Assembly: GCA_028286705.1 (NCBI GenBank) | Contig: JAQBRC010000035.1 | Coordinates: 1-24,243 of the forward strand | Source: Candidatus Nomurabacteria bacterium | GTDB taxonomy: Bacteria; Patescibacteriota; Minisyncoccia; Phycocordibacterales; UBA9973 | DNA: 24,243 nt | Direction: 5' to 3' | In this document: positions 6,803 to 15,058 of the stretch, in pieces | Layout of the letters: every line of letters begins with the position of its first letter | Position numbering within the stretch: position 1 is the first letter of the stretch | Made by a program: the position numbers and the translations under genes | Notes under the pieces: model-generated | What the model saw: the letters and a program-made list of their open reading frames with translations, nothing else | Database searches by the model: none | What the model was told of the DNA's origin: nothing

Positions 6803-9154
6803 TTAGCGAACAATGCCTCCTCGTACTTTCTTAGTCAGTTCGTTTGCCCCAACATATAGCAGCAAGATGGCTGCCATCGTACCAACCATCCACAACGGAA
6901 TCGGCACTAATGAGAAGGCAACCTGAAGGAATGAAACATATGGCATTGCTATGGTAACCGTAGCGCAGAGTGCAATAACGTAGAGCAATGGTTTGTATAT
7001 CTTTGGAGACAGTCGAATTGATTTCTCGGAACGCAATGAGAATACCAATAGTAATTCTGCAAAGACAGAGAACACGAACCATCCGGTTCGATACAGCGGC
7101 AACGGAACATGACGAAAGATAATAAAATATGCAAAGTCGAATAATGAACTGAGTGCGGCGAAAATAATGATTGCACTAAATACTTTGCGAGGACTGAACT
7201 GCGGACGCTTGCGTTCCACATCTTCTTCAAGCGTATCTCCGGTTAGCAGAAGCAATGGTGCATCGGTTAAAAGATTGTTCAACAGAATCTGAATCGGCAG
7301 CATAGGAAGATTGTGCGTAAACATTGAAACAACCGTTAATGAAAACAATGTACCGATGTTCCCCACCAACGTACACAGCAAGTACGTCATGATATGGGTA
7401 TACATGCGACGACTCATGCGAATAGCGGTAATGATCGGTTCAAGACTCTTTTCAAACAGCAGCATATCAGCCGACTGACGCGCTACGTCAGACGCATTGT
7501 TTACCACAATACCAATGTCCGCTGCCTTCAATGCCAATGCATCATTGATTCCGTCGCCAATAAATCCAACAGTACCGAATGATCGATATCGTTCAATAAT
7601 AGAAAGTTTGTGTTCAGGATGACAGCGACTATACACGCGCATCTGCTGCAAGCGACCAACCGAAACATTTTCGACATTCTCCTCATCAAGCGACATGACA
7701 TTGTCAGCAGACAGAGCCGGGTTTAATTTCTGTGCAATATACCTTCCCACAATTGGAGAGTCGCCAGTCATAATAACAATCGGCACATCAATCGAATGCG
7801 CTTCATGATATAGCTCTATTGCGTCCGCCTTTAACGGATCCTCAAACGCAAAAAATCCATTGTATACAAATGGACCTGTTCCCTGCTGTGTTGCCAGCGC
7901 AATGACACGAAGCCCTTGGGATTCGGCAGTAGTATATTTTTCTTCCAATGCAGCAGGTACTGGCTGGCCAGTCTCGGCATAGACTGCATGAAATTGCCCG
8001 CGAATAATTGTCTTGTCCTTAAATGCATATGTGGCATATCCTCGAGCGGTGGTAAACGGAGCGACGGTAACATCGATTGTGTGGTTAACAGGAATATTGA
8101 GCGATGCGGCAATGGCTGCATCAAATGTCTTATCGAGCGGAGTTCGCTCGTAACAGGCATTGCAGACAGTTGTAGCGGTCTCGCAAAACTCGGTTCCCTC
8201 GTCAGTCTCTGCAACACTGATATTGTTTTCAGTTAACGTCCCTGTCTTGTCAGTAAACAAATATTCTAATGAGCCAAGTTCCTGCAGAGCACGCAGTCGC
8301 TTGATAAGCACTTTCTCCTTGGCAAGAAACAGCGCCTCTCGCATAAGGATAACGGTGATGATAAGTGGTAATGATTCCGGTACCACTCCTACCAACATCG
8401 AAACAGCATAGAGCATAAACTCGCCAATCGTATATGCGCTGCCCATGAGATATGCATGAACACCGGTAATAACCAGACAAGCAAGTACTGCGATAAGCAG
8501 TGCCTTACTAATACGTCCGATAAATAATTCAAATGAATTCCCTTTCTTTACTGCCTCCACTGCTTTGCCGTATGAGACCAATGAGTTTTCTTTTCCTACA
8601 CTCGTCACCTGCACGGTAGCCATACCAGAGGCAATGCTGACACCAGAGTATATAGTGTCCCCTGCCCTCATCTCCACCTGAGCACTCTCTCCAGTTCGCA
8701 CAGACTGATCGGCAAACAATTCTTTCGCCTCTCGTATATACATATCTGCCGCTGCTACATCTCCAGGAGCTAGTAACACAATATCTCCCGATACCAGCAG
8801 TTGATAGTCTATATCCTGCTGCACTCCGTCACGAATAACCGTCACCGTATGCGCAATCAGTGTCTGCAATGCCAATGCGGCGTGTGCTGCACGAAACTCT
8901 TGTATGCAACCAAGGATAGTATTAACTATGGCGATAGCGACAAAAATAATTGCCTCCGTATAGTTATGCAAAAAGTATGACAGTATGCCTGAAACAATGA
9001 GCAGCAGAAAGAATAACGATTCAAACTGGTGCGCAATTGTTTCGAGCAGCAATATCGTATTTGATTTCTTGTGTGCAATCTTATTTTTTGGCCGAAGCAA
9101 TACATCGGCTGTTGTCAGTCCAGTATGAATGTCGGTCTGTATAAGGGTGCTCAT
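6803..9154 (-). CDS. Cation-transporting P-type ATPase
   Basis: The 783-residue membrane pump has all cytoplasmic P-type motifs. TGES is at 154-157 (actuator domain), DKTGTLTEN starts at the phosphorylated Asp302, TGDSP is near 463-467 and GDGINDA at 533-539 (P domain). Two N-terminal helices (about 47-80), a helix pair around 217-265 with VVPESLP in the transmembrane ion-binding loop, and about six C-terminal helices complete the usual plan. The loop (PESLPLIITVIL) and the C-terminal phrase LPIQILLNNLLTDAP resemble MgtA-type Mg2+ and H+/Ca2+ pumps rather than heavy-metal pumps, and no CPC motif or heavy-metal-binding N-domain is present. Ion specificity is not decidable here. It starts nine bases after the LOG gene stop, so it is probably co-transcribed. 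Confidence 0.92.
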   Translation of the reverse strand: MSTLIQTDIHTGLTTADVLLRPKNKIAHKKSNTILLLETIAHQFESLFFLLLIVSGILSYFLHNYTEAIIFVAIAIVNTILGCIQEFRAAHAALALQTLIAHTVTVIRDGVQQDIDYQLLVSGDIVLLAPGDVAAADMYIREAKELFADQSVRTGESAQVEMRAGDTIYSGVSIASGMATVQVTSVGKENSLVSYGKAVEAVKKGNSFELFIGRISKALLIAVLACLVITGVHAYLMGSAYTIGEFMLYAVSMLVGVVPESLPLIITVILMREALFLAKEKVLIKRLRALQELGSLEYLFTDKTGTLTENNISVAETDEGTEFCETATTVCNACYERTPLDKTFDAAIAASLNIPVNHTIDVTVAPFTTARGYATYAFKDKTIIRGQFHAVYAETGQPVPAALEEKYTTAESQGLRVIALATQQGTGPFVYNGFFAFEDPLKADAIELYHEAHSIDVPIVIMTGDSPIVGRYIAQKLNPALSADNVMSLDEENVENVSVGRLQQMRVYSRCHPEHKLSIIERYRSFGTVGFIGDGINDALALKAADIGIVVNNASDVARQSADMLLFEKSLEPIITAIRMSRRMYTHIMTYLLCTLVGNIGTLFSLTVVSMFTHNLPMLPIQILLNNLLTDAPLLLLTGDTLEEDVERKRPQFSPRKVFSAIIIFAALSSLFDFAYFIIFRHVPLPLYRTGWFVFSVFAELLLVFSLRSEKSIRLSPKIYKPLLYVIALCATVTIAMPYVSFLQVAFSLVPIPLWMVGTMAAILLLYVGANELTKKVRGGIVR

Positions 9155-9163
9155 GATAGTACG

Positions 9164-9787
9164 CTATGAGTTGGGAACTTCCTTTTTGAGTGCAGCCTTG
9201 TCTGCTTCCACCATTGCAATGATACGCTCAACAAGTCGCTTAGGATCCTCATCGAAGATAACGCGATCAGAAGGACGATTCCCTTTCAGCATCATGTCCT
9301 TGATCTGTTCAGACATAGTCCATGGACCTTCAAGCACGCCAATAGGCTTGTTGTCTTCGAAGGCGATAGTGAATTCATGAATGGTACCAATACGTCCGCA
9401 GCCGATAAAGATTGCATCGCATGAGCGAGTGAACAATAGATCACGACCAGGAAAACCGAATCCGGTATAGATAATCAAATCCATATAGTCGATTGGCATG
9501 CGCCATGTCTCAACATGGTCACGTTCACTTTGTGCAGGAGAAAGTCCGATAGAGATACCGTTGGCTTCCTTGGCACCCATGGCAGACCATAATGGAAAGC
9601 CAGTAGTTGCACCGGTAATAATGATAGCTCCCTGTTCTACTATCTGTCGTCCCAATTCCTTGGCCTTATCAAGTGCATGCAGTCCGCAGTGCCCTGTTTC
9701 CGCTGCACCAGAAACACCCAGCTTTATTTTCAGATGGTTGTGCTTAGTATTGTTTTCGAGCGTCGCGTTAAATGAGATAGGTTCCAT
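9164..9787 (-). CDS. SLOG/LOG-family nucleotide-binding Rossmann protein
   Basis: The 207-residue protein has the SLOG fold of the LOG / TIGR00725 group. It shows a first strand with 'IKLGVSGAAETG', an Ala/Gly-rich turn GATTGFP at 59-65, and the signature CGRIGTIHEF at 130-139 followed by DNKPIGVLEG. The signature corresponds to the family's GG-GT-E motif, but with GR in place of GG. Relatives are cytokinin-activating phosphoribohydrolases or nucleotide sensors; the substrate here is unknown. It begins one base after the stop of the beta-CASP gene and ends nine bases before the ATPase start, which points to one operon. No Shine-Dalgarno is visible. Confidence 0.75.
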   Translation of the reverse strand: MEPISFNATLENNTKHNHLKIKLGVSGAAETGHCGLHALDKAKELGRQIVEQGAIIITGATTGFPLWSAMGAKEANGISIGLSPAQSERDHVETWRMPIDYMDLIIYTGFGFPGRDLLFTRSCDAIFIGCGRIGTIHEFTIAFEDNKPIGVLEGPWTMSEQIKDMMLKGNRPSDRVIFDEDPKRLVERIIAMVEADKAALKKEVPNS

Positions 9788-9788
9788 G

Positions 9789-11168
9789 TTAATTGCAGTC
9801 TAATTCTACCACATCGTTTTCATCAGGGGCGAAGGCATTAACGCCAAGCATGTCCCGCAAACGCTGTGTAAGGTACAGTGACGACTTTGGCTCTCCCATT
9901 ACCACAAACACCTTCTTAAGACTGTCTGCAGTCTGCTCAACGAACTGTACGAGGTGGTCTGAGTCCTTGTGTCCTGAGTACCCGTCAATGAATACAACAT
10001 TGGCTCGTACGGGAATAACATTGCCGTTAATGTGCACTTCTGTAGCGCCATCCTGAATGATGCGGCCCAATGTTCCTTGGGACTGATATCCAGTTAGAAG
10101 CAGGGTGTTTTTTGAATCAGGCAGATAATGCGCCTCATGATGCAAGATACGTCCGCCATTGCTCATACCGCTGCCGGCTATAACAATCTTTGGATTAGTC
10201 GCATGAAGAATCTCTTTTGATTCTTCAGTTAGCAATGTAAGTTTCAATCCTGGGAAGTTAAAGATATCGTCCCCTTCTCCAATCTGCTTGCGTGCAAAGT
10301 CATTGAAGTATCTTCCATACTTTCCATAGACTGTTGTTAGATGAATTGCAAGTGGTGAGTCAAGAAATGTTGGCATCTGAGGTATACGATCATTTTCAAT
10401 GAGTTCATTGATTTCAAATAGCAATTCCTGAGAACGTTCTAGTGAGAATGTTGGAATAACCAATGTGCCATGACGCTTGTAGTTATCCTCAATCGTTGTT
10501 TCAAGTTTTACGCGTCGTTCGTTACGAGCAGTATGATTTCGATCTCCGTATACACTTTCCATAATCAGATAATCAACGTTCTGAATTGCTTCTGTGTCTC
10601 TTAGCAATGGAGACGGTGAGTTACCAAGATCTCCGGTAAAGATAAGCTTCTTGTTGTTGTAGATAATTTCTAGCATTCCAGAACCAAGCACGTGTCCTGC
10701 ATCACGGTAGCGGAAGATAAAGTTATCGATAGCAAGATCCTGATGATAATCAATGGTCTTCCACATAGACATGGCCTTCTCAACCGTTGCCTTGGTATAA
10801 ATCTCCTTCAACAACTCGCTGCCCTCATGATCGCTGTGCGACAAGATATTTGCAGTGTCTTCAAGCATCCATTCGGTAATTTCTTTGGTAGGAATAGTTG
10901 AATAAATAACACCCTTAAAGCCATCGTGAATAAGCTTGGGAATACGGCCAATGTGATCAATGTGTGCGTGGGTAATAAAAAGCACATCGATGCTTGCAGG
11001 ATCATAAATAAAAGGCTTAAGGTTTGAGGCCTCTGCCTGCCGTGACCCCTGAGCAAGTCCACAGTCAATCAAAAATCTTTTTCCTTCACCTTCTAATAAA
11101 AAGTTTGCCCCCGTTACAGAGCCAGTGCCTCCAGCAAATGTGAGCTTGAGAGTTTTTGATGAATTCAT
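9789..11168 (-). CDS. Beta-CASP metallo-beta-lactamase RNA nuclease (CPSF73-like)
   Basis: The 459-residue protein combines a metallo-beta-lactamase core with a beta-CASP insert, as in bacterial CPSF73-like RNA-processing nucleases. Seen are THAHIDHIG near 66-74 (zinc motif 2), DAGHVLGSGM (motif 3), FTGDLGN (motif 4), then 'GTLVIPTFSLERSQELL' of beta-CASP, GSGMSNGGRI and GYQSQGTLGR, and GYSGHKDSDHL near the end. Such enzymes cleave RNA as endo- and/or exonucleases; the target is not known. It is the first gene of an operon with the LOG protein and the P-type ATPase. Its start at 11168 is fixed by a promoter whose predicted +1 is the start codon. Confidence 0.9.
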   Translation of the reverse strand: MNSSKTLKLTFAGGTGSVTGANFLLEGEGKRFLIDCGLAQGSRQAEASNLKPFIYDPASIDVLFITHAHIDHIGRIPKLIHDGFKGVIYSTIPTKEITEWMLEDTANILSHSDHEGSELLKEIYTKATVEKAMSMWKTIDYHQDLAIDNFIFRYRDAGHVLGSGMLEIIYNNKKLIFTGDLGNSPSPLLRDTEAIQNVDYLIMESVYGDRNHTARNERRVKLETTIEDNYKRHGTLVIPTFSLERSQELLFEINELIENDRIPQMPTFLDSPLAIHLTTVYGKYGRYFNDFARKQIGEGDDIFNFPGLKLTLLTEESKEILHATNPKIVIAGSGMSNGGRILHHEAHYLPDSKNTLLLTGYQSQGTLGRIIQDGATEVHINGNVIPVRANVVFIDGYSGHKDSDHLVQFVEQTADSLKKVFVVMGEPKSSLYLTQRLRDMLGVNAFAPDENDVVELDCN

Positions 11169-11174
11169 GCATCT

Positions 11175-11203
11175 ATTGTATCTCCTATTGAGACTAATAA
11201 CAA
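11175..11203 (-). promoter_or_regulatory. Promoter of the beta-CASP operon (leaderless)
   Basis: TTGTTA (11198-11203) and TACAAT (11175-11180) on the minus strand are 17 bases apart, with six bases from TACAAT to the ATG at 11168. It lies immediately downstream of the ncRNA terminator. Confidence 0.65.
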
Positions 11204-11213
11204 AAAAAGAAAT

Positions 11214-11395
11214 ATGAAAAGCCGATCGCTGTTTGCGATCGGCTTGTCATTACGGCTATCCGGAAATAGTGCCTTAGCGTTAAGCCAAGTGGAATGCGCG
11301 GAATACAGGTACGCCGCGTAAAAAATCTGACGCACGCTATATTCACGGAAGCTATCCATAAACAAAATGTTCTAGACACTATTTTAGATAGCCGT
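11214..11395 (-). ncRNA. Structured small RNA gene, 6S-like
   Basis: No credible protein lies here. On the minus strand a promoter predicts +1 at 11395, exactly the first base of a long closing stem. ACGGCTATC (11387-11395) pairs with GATAGCCGT (11252-11260), and AAATAGTGTC (11375-11384) pairs with GGCACTATTT (11264-11273, one G-U). Between them are roughly 25-30 loosely paired bases on each side. The 3' side has a small hairpin CTTA-ACGC-TAAG. An inner imperfect stem (CGTGAATA against TATTCCGCG, then TGCGT against ACGCG) ends in a T-rich loop. A terminator follows, so the primary transcript is about 180 bases. Size, rod shape and central bubble resemble 6S RNA, the RNA polymerase regulator. 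I see no SRP, RNase P or tmRNA signature. That it is a structured RNA gene is well supported; the 6S class is inferred. Confidence 0.65.
11219..11245 (-). terminator. Terminator of the 6S-like RNA gene
   Basis: AAGCCGATCGC (11219-11229) pairs perfectly with GCGATCGGCTT (11235-11245) around a five-base loop. On the minus strand it is followed by TTCATATTTC and a longer T run. Confidence 0.85.
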
Positions 11396-11401
11396 ACGGT
11401 T

Positions 11402-11429
11402 AGTATAGTCTTTTAAGATTTGCTGGCAA
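11402..11429 (-). promoter_or_regulatory. Promoter of the 6S-like RNA gene
   Basis: TTGCCA (11424-11429) and TATACT (11402-11407) on the minus strand are separated by 16 bases. The predicted +1 coincides with the start of the RNA closing stem. It lies just downstream of the ndk stop, with no convincing ndk terminator in between. Confidence 0.75.
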
Positions 11430-11464
11430 GATAGACAGCATGGAAAAAGAGTGTCGAACAACCC

Positions 11465-11941
11465 TTACATCAATTCATCAGAATGAACGAATGCAGTATT
11501 GATCTTTTCATACTCAAATATCTCTTCTTCTTTGAAGAAACGAGCGATTTCTGCAACTGCTGATTCCTTTGAATCAGATGCGTGCACGATATTGGACTGC
11601 ATAGAAAGTGCATAGTCTCCCCGAATAGTTCCCGCAGCTGCTTCAAAGCTTTTTGTTGGACCAACGATGATGCGAATCGCATCAATTGCGGCCATACCCT
11701 GCACTGCCATAACAATAACGGGAGTTGATGTCATAAATCGTTCTATACGAGGAAAAAATGGCTTGTCCTTGATATGTGAATAATGGTCCTGCACTATCGC
11801 TCCTTTCAGATGCATCATTTTTAGACCAATAATGGCAAGGCCCTTGCGTTCAAAGCGAGTGATAATCTCCCCCACTAAGCTACGCTGCAATGCGTCTGGC
11901 TTGATAATGATAAGGCTTTGTTCCATTTTTTCGTGTGTCAT
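11465..11941 (-). CDS. ndk: Nucleoside diphosphate kinase
   Basis: The enzyme moves the gamma-phosphate from NTP to (d)NDP through a phospho-histidine, the last step to dNTPs and NTPs. 'MEQSLIIIKPDALQRS' is the family N-terminus, RGDYALS and NIVHASDS carry the nucleotide-binding and catalytic parts, and the active His is at residue 120 of the form chosen here. The open frame continues upstream to 11989 but that part runs into a terminator hairpin. I chose the ATG at 11941 (158 residues) because an extended -10 (TGC-TATGAT) ends seven bases before it; Met6 at 11926 is the alternative and fits the family length better. It complements dut, dcd and thyA encoded nearby. Confidence 0.93.
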   Translation of the reverse strand: MTHEKMEQSLIIIKPDALQRSLVGEIITRFERKGLAIIGLKMMHLKGAIVQDHYSHIKDKPFFPRIERFMTSTPVIVMAVQGMAAIDAIRIIVGPTKSFEAAAGTIRGDYALSMQSNIVHASDSKESAVAEIARFFKEEEIFEYEKINTAFVHSDELM

Positions 11942-11948
11942 ATGCCAC

Positions 11949-11957
11949 ATCATAGCA
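11949..11957 (-). promoter_or_regulatory. Extended -10 promoter of ndk
   Basis: TGC-TATGAT on the minus strand is followed by seven bases and the ATG at 11941, a near-leaderless arrangement. It lies downstream of the terminator of the preceding gene. Confidence 0.45.
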
Positions 11958-11975
11958 CTCATTGAGGGATAATAA

Positions 11976-12005
11976 AAAAGCCACCACAATAGCGTGGTGG
12001 CTTTT
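11976..12005 (-). terminator. Terminator downstream of the NDT-like gene
   Basis: AAAAGCCACCAC (11976-11987) pairs with GTGGTGGCTTTT (11994-12005) around a six-base loop. The minus strand continues as TTTTTTATTAT in the hairpin tail. It closes the gene ending at 12010 and separates it from ndk. Confidence 0.9.
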
Positions 12006-12009
12006 AATT

Positions 12010-12846
12010 TTAGTTCAAAAAGCTAAATTCGTTCTCTAAGTAAATTGGGTTAAAACCTAGCAATTTAAACAACTCATGTTCGGTGGTCGCGCCGACTGAC
12101 TTTTTCCATCCTTTCATGAAATAGGGTCGCCAGTCTTTGTGAGCCTCCTTGATAACTCTTTCAAAGAAGTGTTCCATGAAGAACATGGATTTTTTCCTTT
12201 TCATTTCTTCTTCTGAATCAACGTCCTCAATTTCAAGTAAATACTTGTGTGTCGTGGTAAGCAGATCATGAACCTTCTGAAACACTCCTTCGAATGGCAA
12301 TTGGTTGAATACGTATATTTCCTTACTCACCTCCATCATCGTACGATTGAAGCGATACAGATTATCCATAATCGTACCGGGGCCAGTTGAAACTGGTCCA
12401 CACACCATACCAATAGGATTCTCTGATTGCTTCAATACCGAAAGGGCAACGTATACACCCTCATCAAGCATTTTTTTCGGATCGTTCATAAGAGATAGGC
12501 TGTCCAAGAAAATAAAATGGTCGTTGTTCCAATGCTTGCGGGCATTGAAATCAAGTTGGCCTTTCTGCTCTCCCGTTGTCTGTAGCAGCTTTGCATACTC
12601 AGGTCCCACCGTTGTATCCAACGCTTGGAAATGGTCAATCCCATCAATAAATACTGGACTGATAAGACATGTGGAATAATGTCTCAACGAGAGAAACTTC
12701 ACTCCGGCGATTTCATTGGTCGCATGGCACTCGGCTAAGCAGTTTCCCAATATTTTTTGTCCTGGTTTTTTACCTGCACTTACTGCGGTAAGAAATTCTC
12801 CAAAATGCTCCTTGAGCGTGTTTGAGTTTTTTTGTAAAGAAAACAT
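12010..12846 (-). CDS. Unknown protein with nucleoside-2-deoxyribosyltransferase-like C-terminal domain
   Basis: The 278-residue protein has no clear full-length match. Residues about 145-275 follow the pattern of DUF4406 / nucleoside 2-deoxyribosyltransferase-like Rossmann domains. GMVCGPVSTG at 146-155 looks like the first strand and loop (family 'YISGPMTG'), NLYRFNRTMMEVSK like the first helix, and EIYVFNQLPFE like the second strand. GWKKSVGATTEHEL at 246-259 resembles the late motif GW-S-GA-E, followed by LLGFNPIYL. The first 145 residues (with FLSLRHYSTC, LDSLSLMNDP) are unassigned. It lies between argS and ndk and has its own promoter and terminator. Given dut, dcd and thyA nearby, a role in nucleotide metabolism is possible but inferred. 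Confidence 0.8.
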   Translation of the reverse strand: MFSLQKNSNTLKEHFGEFLTAVSAGKKPGQKILGNCLAECHATNEIAGVKFLSLRHYSTCLISPVFIDGIDHFQALDTTVGPEYAKLLQTTGEQKGQLDFNARKHWNNDHFIFLDSLSLMNDPKKMLDEGVYVALSVLKQSENPIGMVCGPVSTGPGTIMDNLYRFNRTMMEVSKEIYVFNQLPFEGVFQKVHDLLTTTHKYLLEIEDVDSEEEMKRKKSMFFMEHFFERVIKEAHKDWRPYFMKGWKKSVGATTEHELFKLLGFNPIYLENEFSFLN

Positions 12847-12871
12847 AAGCGATTTGGTTTAATTTTTCTTT

Positions 12872-12900
12872 ACAGTACTCCTCTCCCCGCCTTTGGTCAA
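12872..12900 (-). promoter_or_regulatory. Promoter of the NDT-like gene
   Basis: TTGACC (12895-12900) and TACTGT (12872-12877) on the minus strand are 17 bases apart, giving a leader of about 19 bases. The -35 box directly abuts the argS stop codon at 12901. Confidence 0.7.
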
Positions 12901-14589
12901 CTACATCTTTTCTGGAACATTGATACCAAGCAAGAATAGTCCGTTCTTCATGGTTTGGGCAAATGCCTTGGTAAGGGCAAGCTTGTATGGAGAAGTACTG
13001 TCTCCTTCAACTAGAATCTTTGTATTGCCATACCAACTGTTAAATGCCTGAGATAGTTCCAGTAGGTACGTAACGATAAAGTGCGGAGACCAATCCTGAA
13101 TTGCATGCTCAACAACTTCCGGAAAATGAATTAGCATTTTTTCAAGATGTGTTGGCTCCCATGTTTCTGGCATATTTGTAGATGCAATGTCTCCAGCCTT
13201 TGCCAACACAGAGTGTGCGCGTACTGTACTGTATTGCAGGTATGGACCACTATCCCCTTCAAACGACAACGAAGTTTCTGGATCAAAGTTAATGTCCTTG
13301 CCGGTAGCAGCACGGAGGATGCTGAACTTCAATGCGGCAATAGCGATTGCATCGATAGTATCTGCGTTAATATTTTCCTTTTCATTTTGCTCTGCCCTCT
13401 CCTTCACCTCTTCGCCAATAGTATCAAGCAGGGTTTCTGCAATCGGTACTCCTCCCAAGCGTGACGACATCTTCTGACCTTTTAAACTCATGCGACCATG
13501 GTGCACATGAATGCTTTTCTCTGCCCATTCCTTGTTAATCTTTTCTGCAGCAGCTAGGACAACTTGAAAGTGTGAGACCTGTTGGTTGTCGGTTATGAAA
13601 ATAGAGGTATCGAGTGGTTGTGCGAACTTGATACTGAGCAAGCCAATATCCTTTGCTTCGTATGTCGGATTGCCTTGGCTGTTTATAAATACAGCGGTAT
13701 TGATATCCTTGCGAGATTCTTCTGGGATATACACGACTGCACCGTCGCTTTTGGTAAATACATGAGGAGTCTGAGATACAACAATTTCCTTCCCTGCTAT
13801 TCCCGCCTCGCTTTCATATACATAGGTATCAAAATGAGAACCAAGTCTTTTGGTTACGTTCTCAAAGTATTCAATATTGAATTTCTTGCAGGCTTGGTAC
13901 AACGTCCATTCTGGAGAATCGTTTTGTGCATAAAGATTGTCTGCAATCTCCTTTACACGAGCATGAATGCTTTCATCCTCAAGATACCGCTTTGTTCCCT
14001 CTACATATGCGTCACCTAATACAGCAACGTCTGTGGGGGTAAAATCAGGACCATGTGTTTCAAGCAACATGAACACTGCCTTTGCCACACCTAATGAGAT
14101 GTCTGAGGGAAATGTCATTGTACTCACCGTTGCACCAGACGCTTGAGCAATACGCTTGATGGATTCTCCAATAGCATTATTCATCACATGTCCAATATGA
14201 AATGGCTTGAACAAGTTTGGACTTGAGTGTTCAACTAGAATATTCTTTCCTTTATATATTGAACTGCGTCCCCATTGTTCCTTCTGTTCAAGAATTGTTT
14301 TTAGCTGTTGAGAGAAATAGTCGGGAGAAAGGGTGAAGTTAATAAATCCCGCACCAGCGATAGTTACCAGGTAAATATCAGATGGCTTGTGAGCATCAAT
14401 AATAGGGATCAATGTATCAGCAATTTCTTTGGGGTTCTTCCCTAGCTGCTTGCTGAGCACCATTGCTACATTCGTCGAATAATCACAATGGGTGATTTCC
14501 TTTGGCTGCTCAACAGCAAACAATACGCCTTCGATACCGAAAGCTTCATTAACTGCATCTTCGACTAGTTTCTTGATAGTGCGTTCCAT
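12901..14589 (-). CDS. argS: Arginyl-tRNA synthetase
   Basis: The 562-residue class I synthetase charges tRNA-Arg with arginine. The N-terminal Add-1 tRNA-binding domain (about 1-110) is followed by 'VEHSSPNLFKPFHIGHV' with HIGH at 131-134, the family's catalytic signature. KMSSRLGG is the degenerate KMSKS loop. The C-terminal DALR anticodon-binding domain begins near 'GPYLQYSTVRAHSVL' and ends with AFAQTMKNGLFLLGINVPEKM-type residues. Length is normal for the family. The start is supported by an extended -10 (TGT-TAGAAT) exactly six bases before the ATG. It lies 31 bases downstream of dut. Confidence 0.96.
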   Translation of the reverse strand: MERTIKKLVEDAVNEAFGIEGVLFAVEQPKEITHCDYSTNVAMVLSKQLGKNPKEIADTLIPIIDAHKPSDIYLVTIAGAGFINFTLSPDYFSQQLKTILEQKEQWGRSSIYKGKNILVEHSSPNLFKPFHIGHVMNNAIGESIKRIAQASGATVSTMTFPSDISLGVAKAVFMLLETHGPDFTPTDVAVLGDAYVEGTKRYLEDESIHARVKEIADNLYAQNDSPEWTLYQACKKFNIEYFENVTKRLGSHFDTYVYESEAGIAGKEIVVSQTPHVFTKSDGAVVYIPEESRKDINTAVFINSQGNPTYEAKDIGLLSIKFAQPLDTSIFITDNQQVSHFQVVLAAAEKINKEWAEKSIHVHHGRMSLKGQKMSSRLGGVPIAETLLDTIGEEVKERAEQNEKENINADTIDAIAIAALKFSILRAATGKDINFDPETSLSFEGDSGPYLQYSTVRAHSVLAKAGDIASTNMPETWEPTHLEKMLIHFPEVVEHAIQDWSPHFIVTYLLELSQAFNSWYGNTKILVEGDSTSPYKLALTKAFAQTMKNGLFLLGINVPEKM

Positions 14590-14595
14590 ACGAAG

Positions 14596-14604
14596 ATTCT
14601 AACA
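14596..14604 (-). promoter_or_regulatory. Extended -10 promoter of argS (leaderless)
   Basis: TGT-TAGAAT on the minus strand is followed by six bases and the ATG at 14589. The predicted +1 is the start codon; no -35 box is evident. Confidence 0.5.
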
Positions 14605-14620
14605 GAAACAAGGATATTTG

Positions 14621-15043
14621 CTACTTGCCAGAACTTCCAAAGCCAGTATGAGCCCGTTCAGTTTCTGAAAGTTCCTCTACATCTTCGAATGTAACGGGTT
14701 CAAATTTCTGGATAATCATCTGAGCAACCTTGTGTCCGATCTCAAATACATAATCCGTATCTGATAGATTGGCTATGCCAATCATTACCTCTCCTCTGTA
14801 TCCTGAGTCGATGACACCGCCAAGGGTCTTCAGACCATTCTTGATTGCTAGCCCGCTTTTGTCCCATACTAGCCCTACATATCCTTCTGGTATTTCCATA
14901 GCGATACCAGTTGGAACAATACTCTGCTTTCCTGGAGGGATAACAATGTTTTCTCGACTATACAAATCAAAGCCGGCATCCCCTGCTTTTGCGTGACCTA
15001 AGTCAGGTATATTGTCTGAGAGTTTTTTGATGCGGATGTTCAT
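14621..15043 (-). CDS. dut: dUTP diphosphatase (trimeric dUTPase)
   Basis: The 140-residue enzyme hydrolyses dUTP to dUMP and pyrophosphate, keeping uracil out of DNA and feeding thymidylate synthase. The five trimeric dUTPase motifs are visible: AGDAGFDLYS (motif 1), DKSGLAIKNG (motif 2), GGVIDSGYRGEV (motif 3, catalytic Asp), GHKVAQMII (motif 4) and RAHTGFGSSGK (motif 5, closing over the active site). The length is typical. It sits at the boundary of the plus-strand deoxynucleotide island and is read away from it. A -10 box ends eight bases before the ATG. Confidence 0.96.
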   Translation of the reverse strand: MNIRIKKLSDNIPDLGHAKAGDAGFDLYSRENIVIPPGKQSIVPTGIAMEIPEGYVGLVWDKSGLAIKNGLKTLGGVIDSGYRGEVMIGIANLSDTDYVFEIGHKVAQMIIQKFEPVTFEDVEELSETERAHTGFGSSGK

Positions 15044-15051
15044 ATGAATAT

Positions 15052-15057
15052 AGTATA
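15052..15057 (-). promoter_or_regulatory. -10 box of dut
   Basis: TATACT on the minus strand is followed by eight bases and the ATG at 15043, so the leader would be two bases or less. It directly follows the T run of the hairpin at 15064-15081. Confidence 0.45.
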
Positions 15058-15058
15058 C

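Noticed and set aside
6547..6813. 88-residue minus-strand open frame between the P-type ATPase and ileS
   Set aside because: It lies over the T-box leader and its terminator, and overlaps the ileS start in another frame.
11165..11379. Two 61-66 residue minus-strand open frames
   Set aside because: They cover the structured RNA gene and its terminator; the peptides have no recognisable pattern and no start signal.
11465..11500. Search for an ndk terminator
   Set aside because: Only weak pairing around GTTCGACAC was found; not enough to call.
11942..11989. Longer ndk start giving 174 residues
   Set aside because: The extra codons run through the promoter region into the terminator hairpin, and are absent from the family.
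13582..14019. 145-residue plus-strand open frame
   Set aside because: Antisense to argS, whose motifs are clear in this stretch; no promoter or family pattern.
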